Source: Kordiimonas marina
Lineage (GTDB): Bacteria > Pseudomonadota > Alphaproteobacteria > Sphingomonadales > Kordiimonadaceae
Direction of reading: 5' to 3'
Assembly: GCF_023006325.1 (NCBI RefSeq)
Contig: NZ_JAINDF010000001.1
Coordinates: forward strand, 302,863-366,862
DNA length: 64,000 nucleotides
Part shown: piece after piece, positions 55,086 to 64,000 of the stretch
How positions within the stretch are numbered: position 1 is the first letter of the stretch
How the letters are laid out: every line of letters starts with the position of its first letter
Notes under the pieces: generated by a model
What the model saw: the letters and a program-made list of their open reading frames with translations, nothing else
Databases searched by the model: none
Told to the model about the DNA's origin: nothing
Position numbers and translations under genes: made by a program

Positions 55086-55850
55086 AATCCCATGACCGAC
55101 CCGACCCCCTCAGCAAAACACAAGCCCCGTTCACGCCAGAAACAGAAGGCGACCGAGATCATCCGGGACCTGGTGATCCAGGGGAAATATAAGCCCGGAC
55201 AACGGATTTCTGAGCTTTCAGTGGCGGAGCTGACGGGAATTTCCCGCACGCCTGCACGGCTGGCGCTCGGGCAACTGGCCTACGAGGGCATCCTCAAGCC
55301 ACTGCCGCGCGGCGGCTTCGTCGTCCAGGACTTTTCGGTGAAGGACATCTTCGACGCCATCGAACTCAGGGGAACGCTTGAGGGAACAGCCGCCAAAATG
55401 GCTGCCCAGAAGGTGACGGATGAAGACAGCACGAAAGAGCTGGAGCGCATCTGCCGTGACCTTGATACGCTGATCGGCAACCGCACCAACGAACCGGACC
55501 TGTTCGAAAAATACACCGACCTCAACCGCCAGTTCCATGACGAGATGCTGCGCATGGCCGATTGCCCGCTGCTTGAGCGCACGCTCGACCATGTCGCCGC
55601 GCTGCCGTTCGCGTCGCCCAATGCCTTCGTCAGGGTTCATGACGATATCGACAAGAAATATGACATACTGTTCCATGCCCAGCACCAGCACCGCATGATC
55701 GTGGAAGCGATCAGGCGAGGCGACAGCGGCCGCGCCTATTCCGTCACGCTTGAACACGCGATGCTGGCTGCCGCCAACCTCCGGGAAGCCATGCAGCAGG
55801 AAGACGTTTTCCAGCAAATTCCGGGCTCGACCCTCGTCCGCACGCCGTAA
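55080..55850 (+). CDS. GntR-family (FadR/FCD subfamily) regulator
   Basis: This 256-residue protein has an N-terminal winged HTH (about 25-90: ATEIIRDLVIQGKYKPGQRI, ELTGISRTPARLALGQLAYE). An all-helical FCD ligand domain follows with the metal-binding pattern around LNRQFHDEML and the late His-rich stretch FHAQHQHRMIVEAI. It sits beside purU and ligM, and TGCATGCA palindromes flank those genes, so it probably represses O-demethylation and C1 genes until an aromatic ligand binds, like VanR of Caulobacter. ATG 55080 has a weak ribosome-binding site; MTDPTPSAK at 55092 is the alternative. Confidence 0.88.
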   Translation: MQNPMTDPTPSAKHKPRSRQKQKATEIIRDLVIQGKYKPGQRISELSVAELTGISRTPARLALGQLAYEGILKPLPRGGFVVQDFSVKDIFDAIELRGTLEGTAAKMAAQKVTDEDSTKELERICRDLDTLIGNRTNEPDLFEKYTDLNRQFHDEMLRMADCPLLERTLDHVAALPFASPNAFVRVHDDIDKKYDILFHAQHQHRMIVEAIRRGDSGRAYSVTLEHAMLAAANLREAMQQEDVFQQIPGSTLVRTP

Positions 55851-55871
55851 CGGGCGGACCGGCCTTTCCCG

Positions 55872-56720
55872 TCAGGAGAAGACAACCGTCTTGTGGTTGT
55901 TGACGAGGATTCTGTCTTCCAGATACCAGCGCACGGCGCGGGCGAAAACCCGCCGCTCGATATCCCGGCCTTTGCGCACCAGATCATCCGGCTTGTCCGC
56001 ATGGCTGATCGGCTCCACATCCTGGGCGATGATCGGCCCTTCATCCAGGTCGGCAGTGACGAAATGCGCAGTCGCCCCGATCATCTTGACCCCACGCTCA
56101 TAGGCCTGGTGATAGGGCTTCGCGCCTTTGAAGCCCGGCAGGAAACTATGGTGGATGTTAATGCAGCGCCCGGACAGGAACGCCGAGAAATCATCCGACA
56201 GAATTTGCATGTAACGCGCGAGCAGAACCAGATCGACGTCATAGTCGGTGATCAGCTTCTTCACCGCCGCTTCCTGCTCCGCCTTGGTATCCTTGGTCAC
56301 CGGCAGGTAATGGTAGGGGATATCGCCAATGAGGCTGATATTCAGGGCCTCTTTCGGATGGTTGGAGACAATGGCGACCACATTCATGTCCAACTCACCG
56401 ATTCGCATGCGGTAGAGCAGGTCCCCAAGGCAATGGTCGAACTTGGACACCATAATCAGCACATTCTTGGGCTGCGCCTGGTCAATCAGCCTCCATGACA
56501 TGCCGAACTTGTCGGCGACCGGCTGGAACCCGGCCCTCAGGCCCGCGCCGTCCGCGTCCCCAAGCCTGAAGACAACCCGCATGAAGAAATTGCCGGTCTC
56601 GCTGTCCTCAAATTGCTGGGACTCGGTCACATTGGCCCCATGGTCATACAGATGCTTCGACACGGCGGCGACGATGCCGGGCTTGTCCACACAGGAAAGC
56701 GCTAGCGTGTAGGTCTTCAT
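55872..56720 (-). CDS. purU: Formyltetrahydrofolate deformylase
   Basis: This 282-residue enzyme has an N-terminal ACT domain (about 1-85; TLALSCVDKPGIVAAVSKHL) and a formyltransferase-fold catalytic domain with CINIHHSFLPGFKGAKPYHQ and GATAHFVTADLDEGPI, holding the Asn/His/Asp catalytic set. It hydrolyses 10-formyl-THF to formate and THF. Placed divergent from ligM with shared operators, it fits disposal of methyl groups from demethylation as formate. Sphingobium uses a formate-THF ligase (LigH) in the comparable ligM-metF cluster, so this is a variant layout. Confidence 0.94.
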   Translation of the reverse strand: MKTYTLALSCVDKPGIVAAVSKHLYDHGANVTESQQFEDSETGNFFMRVVFRLGDADGAGLRAGFQPVADKFGMSWRLIDQAQPKNVLIMVSKFDHCLGDLLYRMRIGELDMNVVAIVSNHPKEALNISLIGDIPYHYLPVTKDTKAEQEAAVKKLITDYDVDLVLLARYMQILSDDFSAFLSGRCINIHHSFLPGFKGAKPYHQAYERGVKMIGATAHFVTADLDEGPIIAQDVEPISHADKPDDLVRKGRDIERRVFARAVRWYLEDRILVNNHKTVVFS

Positions 56721-56737
56721 TCACAGCTCCTCATCCG

Positions 56738-56866
56738 AAAATGCATGCAATTTTTATTGCGGATTACGATATTTCCCTCATTTAATGCACAATCTTCTTA
56801 TATTGCATGCAAAATAGCGAATTTTTTCTGGACTAACCGCGAAAACATTCCACATACTGCATGCAA
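56738..56866. promoter_or_regulatory. Three TGCATGCA palindromes between purU and ligM
   Basis: The core TGCATGCA occurs at 56742-56749 (with AAA/TTT flanks, 18 bp before the purU start region), within TTGCATGCAA at 56803-56812, and at 56858-56865 (40 bp upstream of the ligM start). The same motif lies at the gntR start. Spacing is 61 and 55 bp, close to whole helical turns apart. They are best read as operators for the GntR regulator, controlling both divergent genes. Confidence 0.75.
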
Positions 56867-56887
56867 TTGCCGATCTGGCTGACCTGA

Positions 56888-58306
<1,419 letters not shown>

Positions 58307-58392
58307 AGACACTTCTCCCCCCGAGAAGAACGGCCCGCAACGCAACTTCCCCTTAGTTGCGGGCCACCCCCTAACCTAAAAGGACACCGGCC

Positions 58393-59256
58393 ATGTTCAG
58401 TTCCGCCCATGCAACCCCCCAATCGCCCGAAGCCATGCTTCTGGACGGCTATTCGGCTGAGGTAACATCGCCCGACCGCAAGTCGCTCGATGCCGCGGCG
58501 GACCTGATGCCGAAGGGCTCACGCGTCTATATCGCGTCGCTACCCAACGATGACCCGCAGAAGGTGGTCGAGGCCGCCGTTCACCTGATGAAGGCGGACC
58601 TTGTGCCCGTGCCTCATGTCGTCGCCCGTAACCTCAAGAGCGAAGACCATTTTGACAGCCTGCTGGCGCGCCTGGCGGGCGAAGCTGGCGTGGACCGCGC
58701 GCTGATCCTGGGCGGTGACCGCGACGATAGTGCAGGCCCTTACACCTGCGCCCTAGAGCTGATCGAAAGCGGCATCCTGAACCGCCACGGCATCGACAAG
58801 ATCGGCCTGGGGATTTACCCTGAAGGCCATCCGCGCATCGCAACCGACGTGCTCGACAAAGCGCTCGACGAAAAACTTGCGGCTGCGAAAGCGCATGATC
58901 TGGAAACCGTCCTGATCAGCCAGCTCTGTTTTGATGCGGACGCGATCCTCAAGTTTATCCGGACCTTGCGCGCGCGCGGCATCACCAACCGTATCCGCGT
59001 GGGTCTTTCAGGCCCGGCGAAACGCACGACCCTGATCAAATATGCCATGATCTGCGGCGTAGGGCCTTCCCTGCGCGCGCTCAAGGAACGGCAGGAAATG
59101 ACGAAAAACCTGCTCTCGGGCGAACGCCCGGATGCGCTTGTGAAGGCGCTCGCCGAAGCGAACCTGAGCGACCCGGCCCTGAATATCTGGGGCGTGCATT
59201 TCTTCACCTTCGCCGCCTTCAAGAACACCATCGATTTTGTGAACGAGTATCTTTAA
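58393..59256 (+). CDS. metF: 5,10-methylenetetrahydrofolate reductase
   Basis: This 287-residue TIM-barrel flavoprotein has a shortened form of the family pattern: SPDRKSLDAAADLMPKGSRV, VPVPHVVARNL, ILGGDRDD (usual GD motif), GIYPEGHPRI and LISQLCFDADAILKFI. In this context it should run in the oxidising direction, converting methyl-THF from LigM to methylene-THF. It follows ligM by 86 bp, the same pairing as in Sphingobium. The divergence from canonical MetF is in keeping with the demethylation-linked group. Confidence 0.88.
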   Translation: MFSSAHATPQSPEAMLLDGYSAEVTSPDRKSLDAAADLMPKGSRVYIASLPNDDPQKVVEAAVHLMKADLVPVPHVVARNLKSEDHFDSLLARLAGEAGVDRALILGGDRDDSAGPYTCALELIESGILNRHGIDKIGLGIYPEGHPRIATDVLDKALDEKLAAAKAHDLETVLISQLCFDADAILKFIRTLRARGITNRIRVGLSGPAKRTTLIKYAMICGVGPSLRALKERQEMTKNLLSGERPDALVKALAEANLSDPALNIWGVHFFTFAAFKNTIDFVNEYL

Positions 59257-59283
59257 CCACACGAACCAATCCAGGGGGGAACC

Positions 59284-60531
59284 ATGTTCAAATCAGTTCG
59301 GCAAACCAGCTATGCCGCGATACTGCTCGCCTTAAGCTCCGTACCGGCCAGCGCGCCCGCGAATGCGCAACAGGTTCTGCCGCCGGTCCTCACCGCGGGC
59401 GCCAAGTCCGACGTACCGGTGGCGGTTCAGCTGCTACGCTGGCATATGTTGGATGGCGACGTGAATTCGCTCATGTTCCGCAGCATGGACACCCTGTTCA
59501 CCACACGGAGCGTGCCGCGTTCGGGCGCCGTATGGCAGTTGCCGCGCGAGGATCACAACCTGACCTTCAGCTATACATTCGATGGCAAGGTTCATCCGGC
59601 GCTCGATGTGCTTGAGGACACTTATACCAACGCGCTTCTCGTCATGAAGGACGGCAAGATCGTCAAAGAAATCTACCGCAACAACACGAACGCAAGCACG
59701 CGTTTCATCGGCTTTTCCATGACCAAGTCGCTGACCTCGCTGCTTGTCGGCTGCGCGCTCGCCGAAGGGCGGATCAAGTCGCTCGATGACCCCATCACGG
59801 CGTACCTGCCCGAACTCAAGGACGGCGCCTACAATGGCGTAACGATCCGCCAGATCATGGAGATGCGCTCTGGCGTCGACTATGAGGAACGCTATGACTT
59901 CGCGCACCCGGGGGCGGCGGCTACAAACCACATCAATGCCTTGGTCAAGAATGTCGCGCGCTTTGCCGACCCGGCCCGCACCATCAAGCGGGCGCATAAA
60001 CCGGGTACCGTGTGGCAGTATAAAACAATCGACACCGCGGTCCTGGGCTGGCTGATCGAGCGTGTCTCAGGCACCACCGTCGCCGCCTATACCGCCCAGA
60101 AGATCTGGGAACCCCTGGGCACCGAACGGGACGGCTTTTACATCATGGATGGCCAGCCGGGCGTCGGGCGTGAATTCAGCGGTGCGGGCTTCAACGCCAC
60201 GCTCAGGGACTGGGCGCGGCTGGGCCTGATGATGCTCAACAAGGGTGTGGCCAATGGCAAACGCATCGTCTCAGCTGACTGGGTTTCCATGACCACCACC
60301 CCGGTCGGCAAGGAAGACCCCGAGCATGGTGGCTATAGCTACCAGTGGTGGACGATGGGCAACTCGGACGCCTACCTCGCCGAGGGGCTGGCCGGACAGT
60401 ATGTCTATGTCGACCCCGACACCAAAACCGTTGTCGTGAAGCTCAGCTATTTCCCCAACCAGGGGTGGGAGCATGCCGACGCGGAAGCCAAGGCCTTTTT
60501 CCGGGCAGCCTCCGCCTGGAAGCCCAACTAA
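59284..60531 (+). CDS. Exported serine hydrolase of the beta-lactamase/esterase family (class C fold)
   Basis: This 415-residue protein has a signal peptide (MFKSVRQTSYAAILLALSSV, cleavage near ANA). The catalytic Ser145-x2-Lys148 lies in FIGFSMTKSLTSL, and a Tyr candidate in VWQYKTIDTAVLGWL. GGYSYQWWTM near the end is typical of 6-aminohexanoate-dimer hydrolase and related esterases. It follows metF by 27 bp with GGGGGGA before the ATG, so it may belong to the ligM operon and release aromatic acids from esters outside the cytoplasm; that link is inference. A terminator follows. Confidence 0.87.
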   Translation: MFKSVRQTSYAAILLALSSVPASAPANAQQVLPPVLTAGAKSDVPVAVQLLRWHMLDGDVNSLMFRSMDTLFTTRSVPRSGAVWQLPREDHNLTFSYTFDGKVHPALDVLEDTYTNALLVMKDGKIVKEIYRNNTNASTRFIGFSMTKSLTSLLVGCALAEGRIKSLDDPITAYLPELKDGAYNGVTIRQIMEMRSGVDYEERYDFAHPGAAATNHINALVKNVARFADPARTIKRAHKPGTVWQYKTIDTAVLGWLIERVSGTTVAAYTAQKIWEPLGTERDGFYIMDGQPGVGREFSGAGFNATLRDWARLGLMMLNKGVANGKRIVSADWVSMTTTPVGKEDPEHGGYSYQWWTMGNSDAYLAEGLAGQYVYVDPDTKTVVVKLSYFPNQGWEHADAEAKAFFRAASAWKPN

Positions 60532-60557
60532 GCAACCTAAGGCACAGGAAGATAGGC

Positions 60558-60592
60558 AAGGCGCCAGGGAGCGGATTCCCCGGCGCCTTTTA
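60558..60592 (+). terminator. Rho-independent terminator after the serine hydrolase
   Basis: GGCGCC (60560-60565) pairs with GGCGCC (60582-60587). An inner GGG/CCC stem lies at 60567-60569 and 60578-60580, and TTTT follows. It lies 26 bp after the stop. Confidence 0.85.
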
Positions 60593-60697
60593 CCGTTGAC
60601 TATCCTGTGCGGCCGTCCTCCTCCTGAACGACACTTCCTCCGTCACGTCTCCACCCCCGAACAGCCTATCCGGCATCCGCCTTCGACGCGCAGTACG

Positions 60698-60725
60698 CAA
60701 AGAAAAAGGGGGCCGAAGCCCCCTT
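60698..60725 (-). terminator. Rho-independent terminator of the TonB receptor gene
   Basis: On the minus strand GGGGGC (60723-60718), loop TTCG, GCCCCC (60713-60708), then TTTTTCTTT. It is 27 bp beyond the receptor stop. Confidence 0.92.
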
Positions 60726-60751
60726 GAACGTCTCTTGCGAAAGACCTGTAG

Positions 60752-63205
60752 TTAGAACTTGCGTTTGATCATGAAGGTGAAGGTCCGCGGCAGACCCGGC
60801 GTCGCGAAGGACGGGCCACTGCCGTCACCATCAACGGACTGGTTGTAATAGAATTTGTCCGTGATGTTCTTCACCTCGAGCGCAGCACTCCAATCTTCGT
60901 TCGCTTCCCAGGTAATCCGGCCATTGAGCAGCGTCCTGGCCTCAAGCAGGTTGCCTGGCGCGTTGATCCACTCGGCGTAGGTCTCGCTCTGATAGGTCAG
61001 GTCGAGGCGCGGAATGAAGGCACCGGCGTTCGTCGATATCTTGTACTGGGCGCCGAGGCTGTAGGTCCACTTGGGCGAGAAAGGCGCCTGGGACGCGAGC
61101 GAGATGCCATCGATATCGTAGAACAGCGACTTCATCTTGAAGTCGATATAGCTGAGCGAGCCATCGATCTTCAGAGCATCCGTCGGCGCATAGTCGAACT
61201 CGACTTCCACACCTTTGGATTCCGCGTTACCGGCGTTTGTGGTCATCAGGCAAGGAATGCCGTTGATCACGCCCGGAACGCCCGTACAGTTGCTGAGGAC
61301 GAACTGCAGGCTCTTATAGTCGTTGTAGAAGGCCGCCACGTTGAAACGCAGGCTGCGGTCGAGAAGCTCGGACTTGAAGCCGATTTCATACGTCGTCAGC
61401 GTTTCCGGCTTCACTTCCTGCGCCTGGTCGTCGAAGAACGGCCGCGGGTTCACACCACCGCCCTTGAAGCCCGACGCTACCTGGGCATAGACCATGGCAT
61501 TATCGGTGACCTTGTAATTGAGCGCGGCACGATAGTCGACACGGCTGCCAGAGAACGAACTGACCACACCATTGACGCCCGCGATCAGGCAGTTGGAAGA
61601 CGCACCCGGTCCGCACGGCATGATCGCCGAACCATCCGGTTCACGACGCTTGAAGGTGTAGGTCTTTTTGTCGTCGCTGTAGCGCAGGCCAGCCACCAGT
61701 TCCAGCTGGTCGGTGAAGCGGTAGGTACCGTTCGCGAACACCGCCTTGGTGGTGATGTCGACCGGGTCCGGGCCGTGCACGAAGTCGAAGTTCACATAGC
61801 CGAGGTCGATACGGCCATACATGGTCGTGGTCGCATCATAATAGAAGCCGCCAACGGTATAATCGAACTTCTCGCCCACATTGCCGCTCAAACGGACTTC
61901 TTCGGTCCAGGCATGGTGATCCAAGCGCTGATACAGGTTGGTCAGCGACAGTGGCGTACCGTCGGAGTCATTGCCCCAATCGCTGGTGTATTCACGATAG
62001 GACGTGATCGACTTCAGCGTCATATTGTTGTTGAGCGTCCAGTCGATATGCAGGGCACCTTCGGTGGCGTCATTGGTCATGCGGTGCGCCGCGCAATTCC
62101 CTGTCTGGTAATTGCAGTAGGACGCAAAGTTGGCATAGCGGTTGTTCCTCGGAACAAACATGCTCGGATCCAGGACCCGGCCAAACTGGATAACCTGCCC
62201 CCACGGCGTCGTGAAGCTGGTCTGACCCAGGAACGACCCAGGGCCTGAGCCCGGTGCCGATTGGCCAGCGAGCGCGAACAGGGTCGGATATTCACTGCCG
62301 TCCGGCACAATACCAGCCCGCCGGTTGGTGGCGGAATAGAAAGGTGCGCGGATGACGTTCGCAGGCGGGTCGGAATCTTCCTTGATCTTGTCGATCGAGA
62401 AATTGACCTCAAGGCTATCCGTCGGCAGCCAGCGCAGGGCCAGGCGGCCTGCGGTATATTTGATACCGCCTTCCGTGCCGACGACGCAGTTGTCACCCCG
62501 GAACTGGGTGCCGAAGCCCAGCGTGCGGTTCGGATGCGCACAGGCCCAGTCGAGGTTCTTCACATAGCCGTCGCGGGTTTTGGAAACACCGGAAACGCGT
62601 GCGTACAATTTATCCTTCTGCAGGGTGAAATTGCTGGCCGCCCGGATGCTGAGCCCCTTGAAGGACCCGGCAGAGACCTCGACATAGCCATTGGCTTCGT
62701 CGTTTGGCTTCTGGGTGAACAGCTTGATCGACCCGCCGATCGAGTTTTTACCCGACAGCGTGCCCTGCGGACCACGCAGGATTTCAACCCGGTCCAGATC
62801 CAGGAGATCCAGGACCGACCCGGTCAGCGTGCCGTAATAAACATCATCGACATAGACGCCGACACCCGGCTCGACCGCTGGGTTGAAGTCGGTCTGACCG
62901 ATACCACGAATGGTGGCGATCAGCGCGTTGCCGCCGAAGGACCCCCCGGTTGTCAGCGAAACGTTCGGGGCTTGCGCCTCGATCCCTTCAATGCTGACCT
63001 GGCCGCGGGCTTCCAGCGTTGCCGCCGACATCGCCGTAATAGCAACCGGCGTGTCCTGCAGGTTTTGTTTCTTGAACTGTGCCGTAACAACAATCTCTTC
63101 AAGTGAAGATGTCGTTGAATTGGCACTGGTATCCTGGGCAGATGCCAGCGGCGCAATAAGCGCGATAGCTGAGCATGCGCTCAAATACTTGAGTGTGGGT
63201 TTCAC
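60752..63205 (-). CDS. TonB-dependent outer membrane receptor
   Basis: This 817-residue protein has a signal peptide (MKPTLKYLSACSAIALIAPL, cleavage after ASA). A TonB-box-like EEIVVTAQF, the plug domain (ITAMSAATLEARG, VEILRGPQGTLSGKNSIGG) and a 22-strand-type barrel ending TFMIKRKF follow. It resembles the sphingomonad receptors for oligosaccharides, plant phenolics and other non-iron substrates rather than siderophore receptors, but specificity cannot be read out. It is divergent from ligAB across 337 bp, which suggests import of a lignin-derived aromatic. No ECF/FecR pair is adjacent. Confidence 0.92.
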   Translation of the reverse strand: MKPTLKYLSACSAIALIAPLASAQDTSANSTTSSLEEIVVTAQFKKQNLQDTPVAITAMSAATLEARGQVSIEGIEAQAPNVSLTTGGSFGGNALIATIRGIGQTDFNPAVEPGVGVYVDDVYYGTLTGSVLDLLDLDRVEILRGPQGTLSGKNSIGGSIKLFTQKPNDEANGYVEVSAGSFKGLSIRAASNFTLQKDKLYARVSGVSKTRDGYVKNLDWACAHPNRTLGFGTQFRGDNCVVGTEGGIKYTAGRLALRWLPTDSLEVNFSIDKIKEDSDPPANVIRAPFYSATNRRAGIVPDGSEYPTLFALAGQSAPGSGPGSFLGQTSFTTPWGQVIQFGRVLDPSMFVPRNNRYANFASYCNYQTGNCAAHRMTNDATEGALHIDWTLNNNMTLKSITSYREYTSDWGNDSDGTPLSLTNLYQRLDHHAWTEEVRLSGNVGEKFDYTVGGFYYDATTTMYGRIDLGYVNFDFVHGPDPVDITTKAVFANGTYRFTDQLELVAGLRYSDDKKTYTFKRREPDGSAIMPCGPGASSNCLIAGVNGVVSSFSGSRVDYRAALNYKVTDNAMVYAQVASGFKGGGVNPRPFFDDQAQEVKPETLTTYEIGFKSELLDRSLRFNVAAFYNDYKSLQFVLSNCTGVPGVINGIPCLMTTNAGNAESKGVEVEFDYAPTDALKIDGSLSYIDFKMKSLFYDIDGISLASQAPFSPKWTYSLGAQYKISTNAGAFIPRLDLTYQSETYAEWINAPGNLLEARTLLNGRITWEANEDWSAALEVKNITDKFYYNQSVDGDGSGPSFATPGLPRTFTFMIKRKF

Positions 63206-63542
63206 AGGTTCCCTCCCTATATGACTTCCCAGTCAATAACGGCTTGAGAGTAGACCAATTGAGGGAAAACAATTTTCTATAGGTGCAATGATTTGCCATA
63301 TGCGAAGAATAACATTCGAAACCTTTTCCCCGATTCCTCCAATAATTTCTGTAATTTGAGCAACCTGCAGGCGTATCCTTCACCTTGGCATCACGCCTTC
63401 CTACACAAGAGATGGCATGTTGCTTCACTGACGGTGATGTTGCGCTGCAACGACCACGGCACACTGCCGCCTGAAATTTCGGATGTGGCCGCGCGTATTC
63501 TGGCTGCTCACATCACGTTAAGCCGTTGAAAGGTTTTAGAAA
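63206..63542. other. Intergenic region between the divergent TonB receptor and ligA
   Basis: These 337 bp hold no credible gene. It is AT-richer near the receptor start, with GAAAA-CAA-TTTTC (within 63266-63280) and TGACT-TCCC-AGTCA (within 63222-63237) as small palindromes. Promoters of both genes must be here, but I could not assign hexamers with confidence. Confidence 0.45.
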
Positions 63543-63947
63543 ATGCCACAAAAAGTCGCAGAATATTTTGAGGAGCTAGAGGATATTCCCGGCACCAGAG
63601 TCTTCACCGCCAAACGTGCACGCAAGGGATACTGGCTTAACCAGTTCTGCATGAGCCTGATGAAGCATGAGAATCGCGAACGGTGGCGCGCAGATGAACG
63701 GGCTTATCTTGAAGACTGGCCGATGACCGACGAGCAAAAAGAAGCCTTGCTCGCACGCGACTATAACCGGCTCCTCGACCTGGGGGGCAATGTCTATTAT
63801 CTCGCCAAGGTTTTCTCGACCGACGGCCTTTCGTTCGTGGATGCCGTCTCCACCATGACCGGCATGAGCGTGGATGATTATAAGAAGATGATGATGGCGG
63901 GCGGACGCTCCCCCAAAGGGGTCCGCTCAATCAAGGAGGGCAATTAA
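63543..63947 (+). CDS. ligA: Protocatechuate 4,5-dioxygenase alpha (small) subunit
   Basis: This 134-residue all-helical protein reads EDIPGTRVFTAKRARKGYWL, NQFCMSLMKHENRERW and YVLAKVF-like YYLAKVFSTDGLSF, the LigA pattern (SYK-6 LigA is about 139 residues). It covers the active site of the LigB subunit in the extradiol ring-cleavage dioxygenase. It is separated from the ligC-ligI operon by about 10 kb and has its own promoter region. Confidence 0.95.
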   Translation: MPQKVAEYFEELEDIPGTRVFTAKRARKGYWLNQFCMSLMKHENRERWRADERAYLEDWPMTDEQKEALLARDYNRLLDLGGNVYYLAKVFSTDGLSFVDAVSTMTGMSVDDYKKMMMAGGRSPKGVRSIKEGN

Positions 63948-63948
63948 G

Positions 63949-64000
63949 ATGGCCAAAATTACTGCGGGTGTTGCGACAAGCCATATTCCCCTCATTGGTG
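63949..64000 (+). CDS. ligB: Protocatechuate 4,5-dioxygenase beta subunit, N-terminal fragment
   Basis: The frame from ATG 63949 reads MAKITAGVATSHIPLIG and runs off the window. TSHIPLIG is the start of LigB-type extradiol dioxygenases; the His is one of the Fe(II) ligands. AAGGAGGG lies 8 bp upstream, inside the end of ligA. Stop of ligA and this start are 1 bp apart. Confidence 0.92.
   Translation, partial: MAKITAGVATSHIPLIG

Noticed and set aside
63222-63237. FNR-type box near the TonB receptor start (TGACT-TCCC-AGTCA)
   Set aside because: Its half-sites are TGACT/AGTCA, not TTGAC/GTCAA at spacing 4, so it does not match the boxes elsewhere.

Overview
The window looks like chromosomal DNA of an aerobic to microaerobic alphaproteobacterium. 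This rests on the FecI/FecR pair, a complete ccoNOQP-ccoGHIS cbb3 oxidase locus, an NAD-dependent fds formate dehydrogenase, a SapC-family gene, TonB receptors, and lignin-type aromatic catabolism. The exact order is uncertain; a Kordiimonadales- or sphingomonad-like marine group would fit. I see no tRNA or rRNA gene, insertion sequence, prophage or CRISPR array.

Layout. 1-2.7 kb: end of a FecR/FecI pair and a soluble double-PAS chemotaxis receptor. 2.7-8.4 kb: fdsGBA-fdhD formate dehydrogenase operon behind an FNR-type box. 8.4-14.6 kb: exported amidohydrolase, AraC regulator, bile-acid/Na symporter-like transporter, D-aminoacylase-family hydrolase and TauE-type permease. 14.6-25.4 kb: a TetR gene divergent from an eight-gene operon in the order of the acyclic terpene utilization (atu) system (SDR, carboxyltransferase, citronellyl-CoA dehydrogenase-like, hydratase, biotin carboxylase), extended by a DUF849/BKACE enzyme, an isovaleryl-CoA dehydrogenase-type enzyme and an acyl-CoA synthetase. 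25.4-28.8 kb: MacAB-type efflux with MacB split into two genes. 29-41 kb: a Dnr/FNR-like regulator, an unknown Cys/His small protein, hemN, ompW, and ccoS-I-H-G-P-Q-O-N plus a TauE/SafE-like membrane protein. 41.1-41.9 kb: no credible gene but many strong hairpins, including a three-way junction. 41.9-45.3 kb: mini NirD-like protein, SapC and a CocE-type hydrolase. 45.5-54.8 kb: ligI-ligJ-oxidoreductase-ligU-ligK-AKR-pobA-ligC under a LysR regulator with two HTH domains. 55-60.5 kb: a GntR regulator, purU divergent from ligM/desA-metF, and a serine hydrolase. 60.7-64 kb: a TonB receptor divergent from ligAB; ligB runs off the end.

How it fits together. PobA and the LigM/DesA demethylase feed protocatechuate (or gallate-type substrates) into 4,5-cleavage. 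LigAB, LigC, LigI, LigU, LigJ and LigK then complete the path to pyruvate and oxaloacetate, and all are in the window. The methyl group removed by LigM goes onto tetrahydrofolate. MetF and PurU (with an unseen FolD) would turn it into formate, which FdsGBA can oxidise to CO2 with NADH formation. FNR-type boxes (TTGAC/T-N4-G/ATCAA) lie upstream of fds, hemN/unknown small gene, ompW and the cco operon. Three of them sit exactly 32 bp from a -10-like hexamer, so the Dnr-like regulator at 29.0 kb is the natural candidate to control a low-oxygen set. TGCATGCA palindromes upstream of gntR, purU and ligM define a second local regulon.
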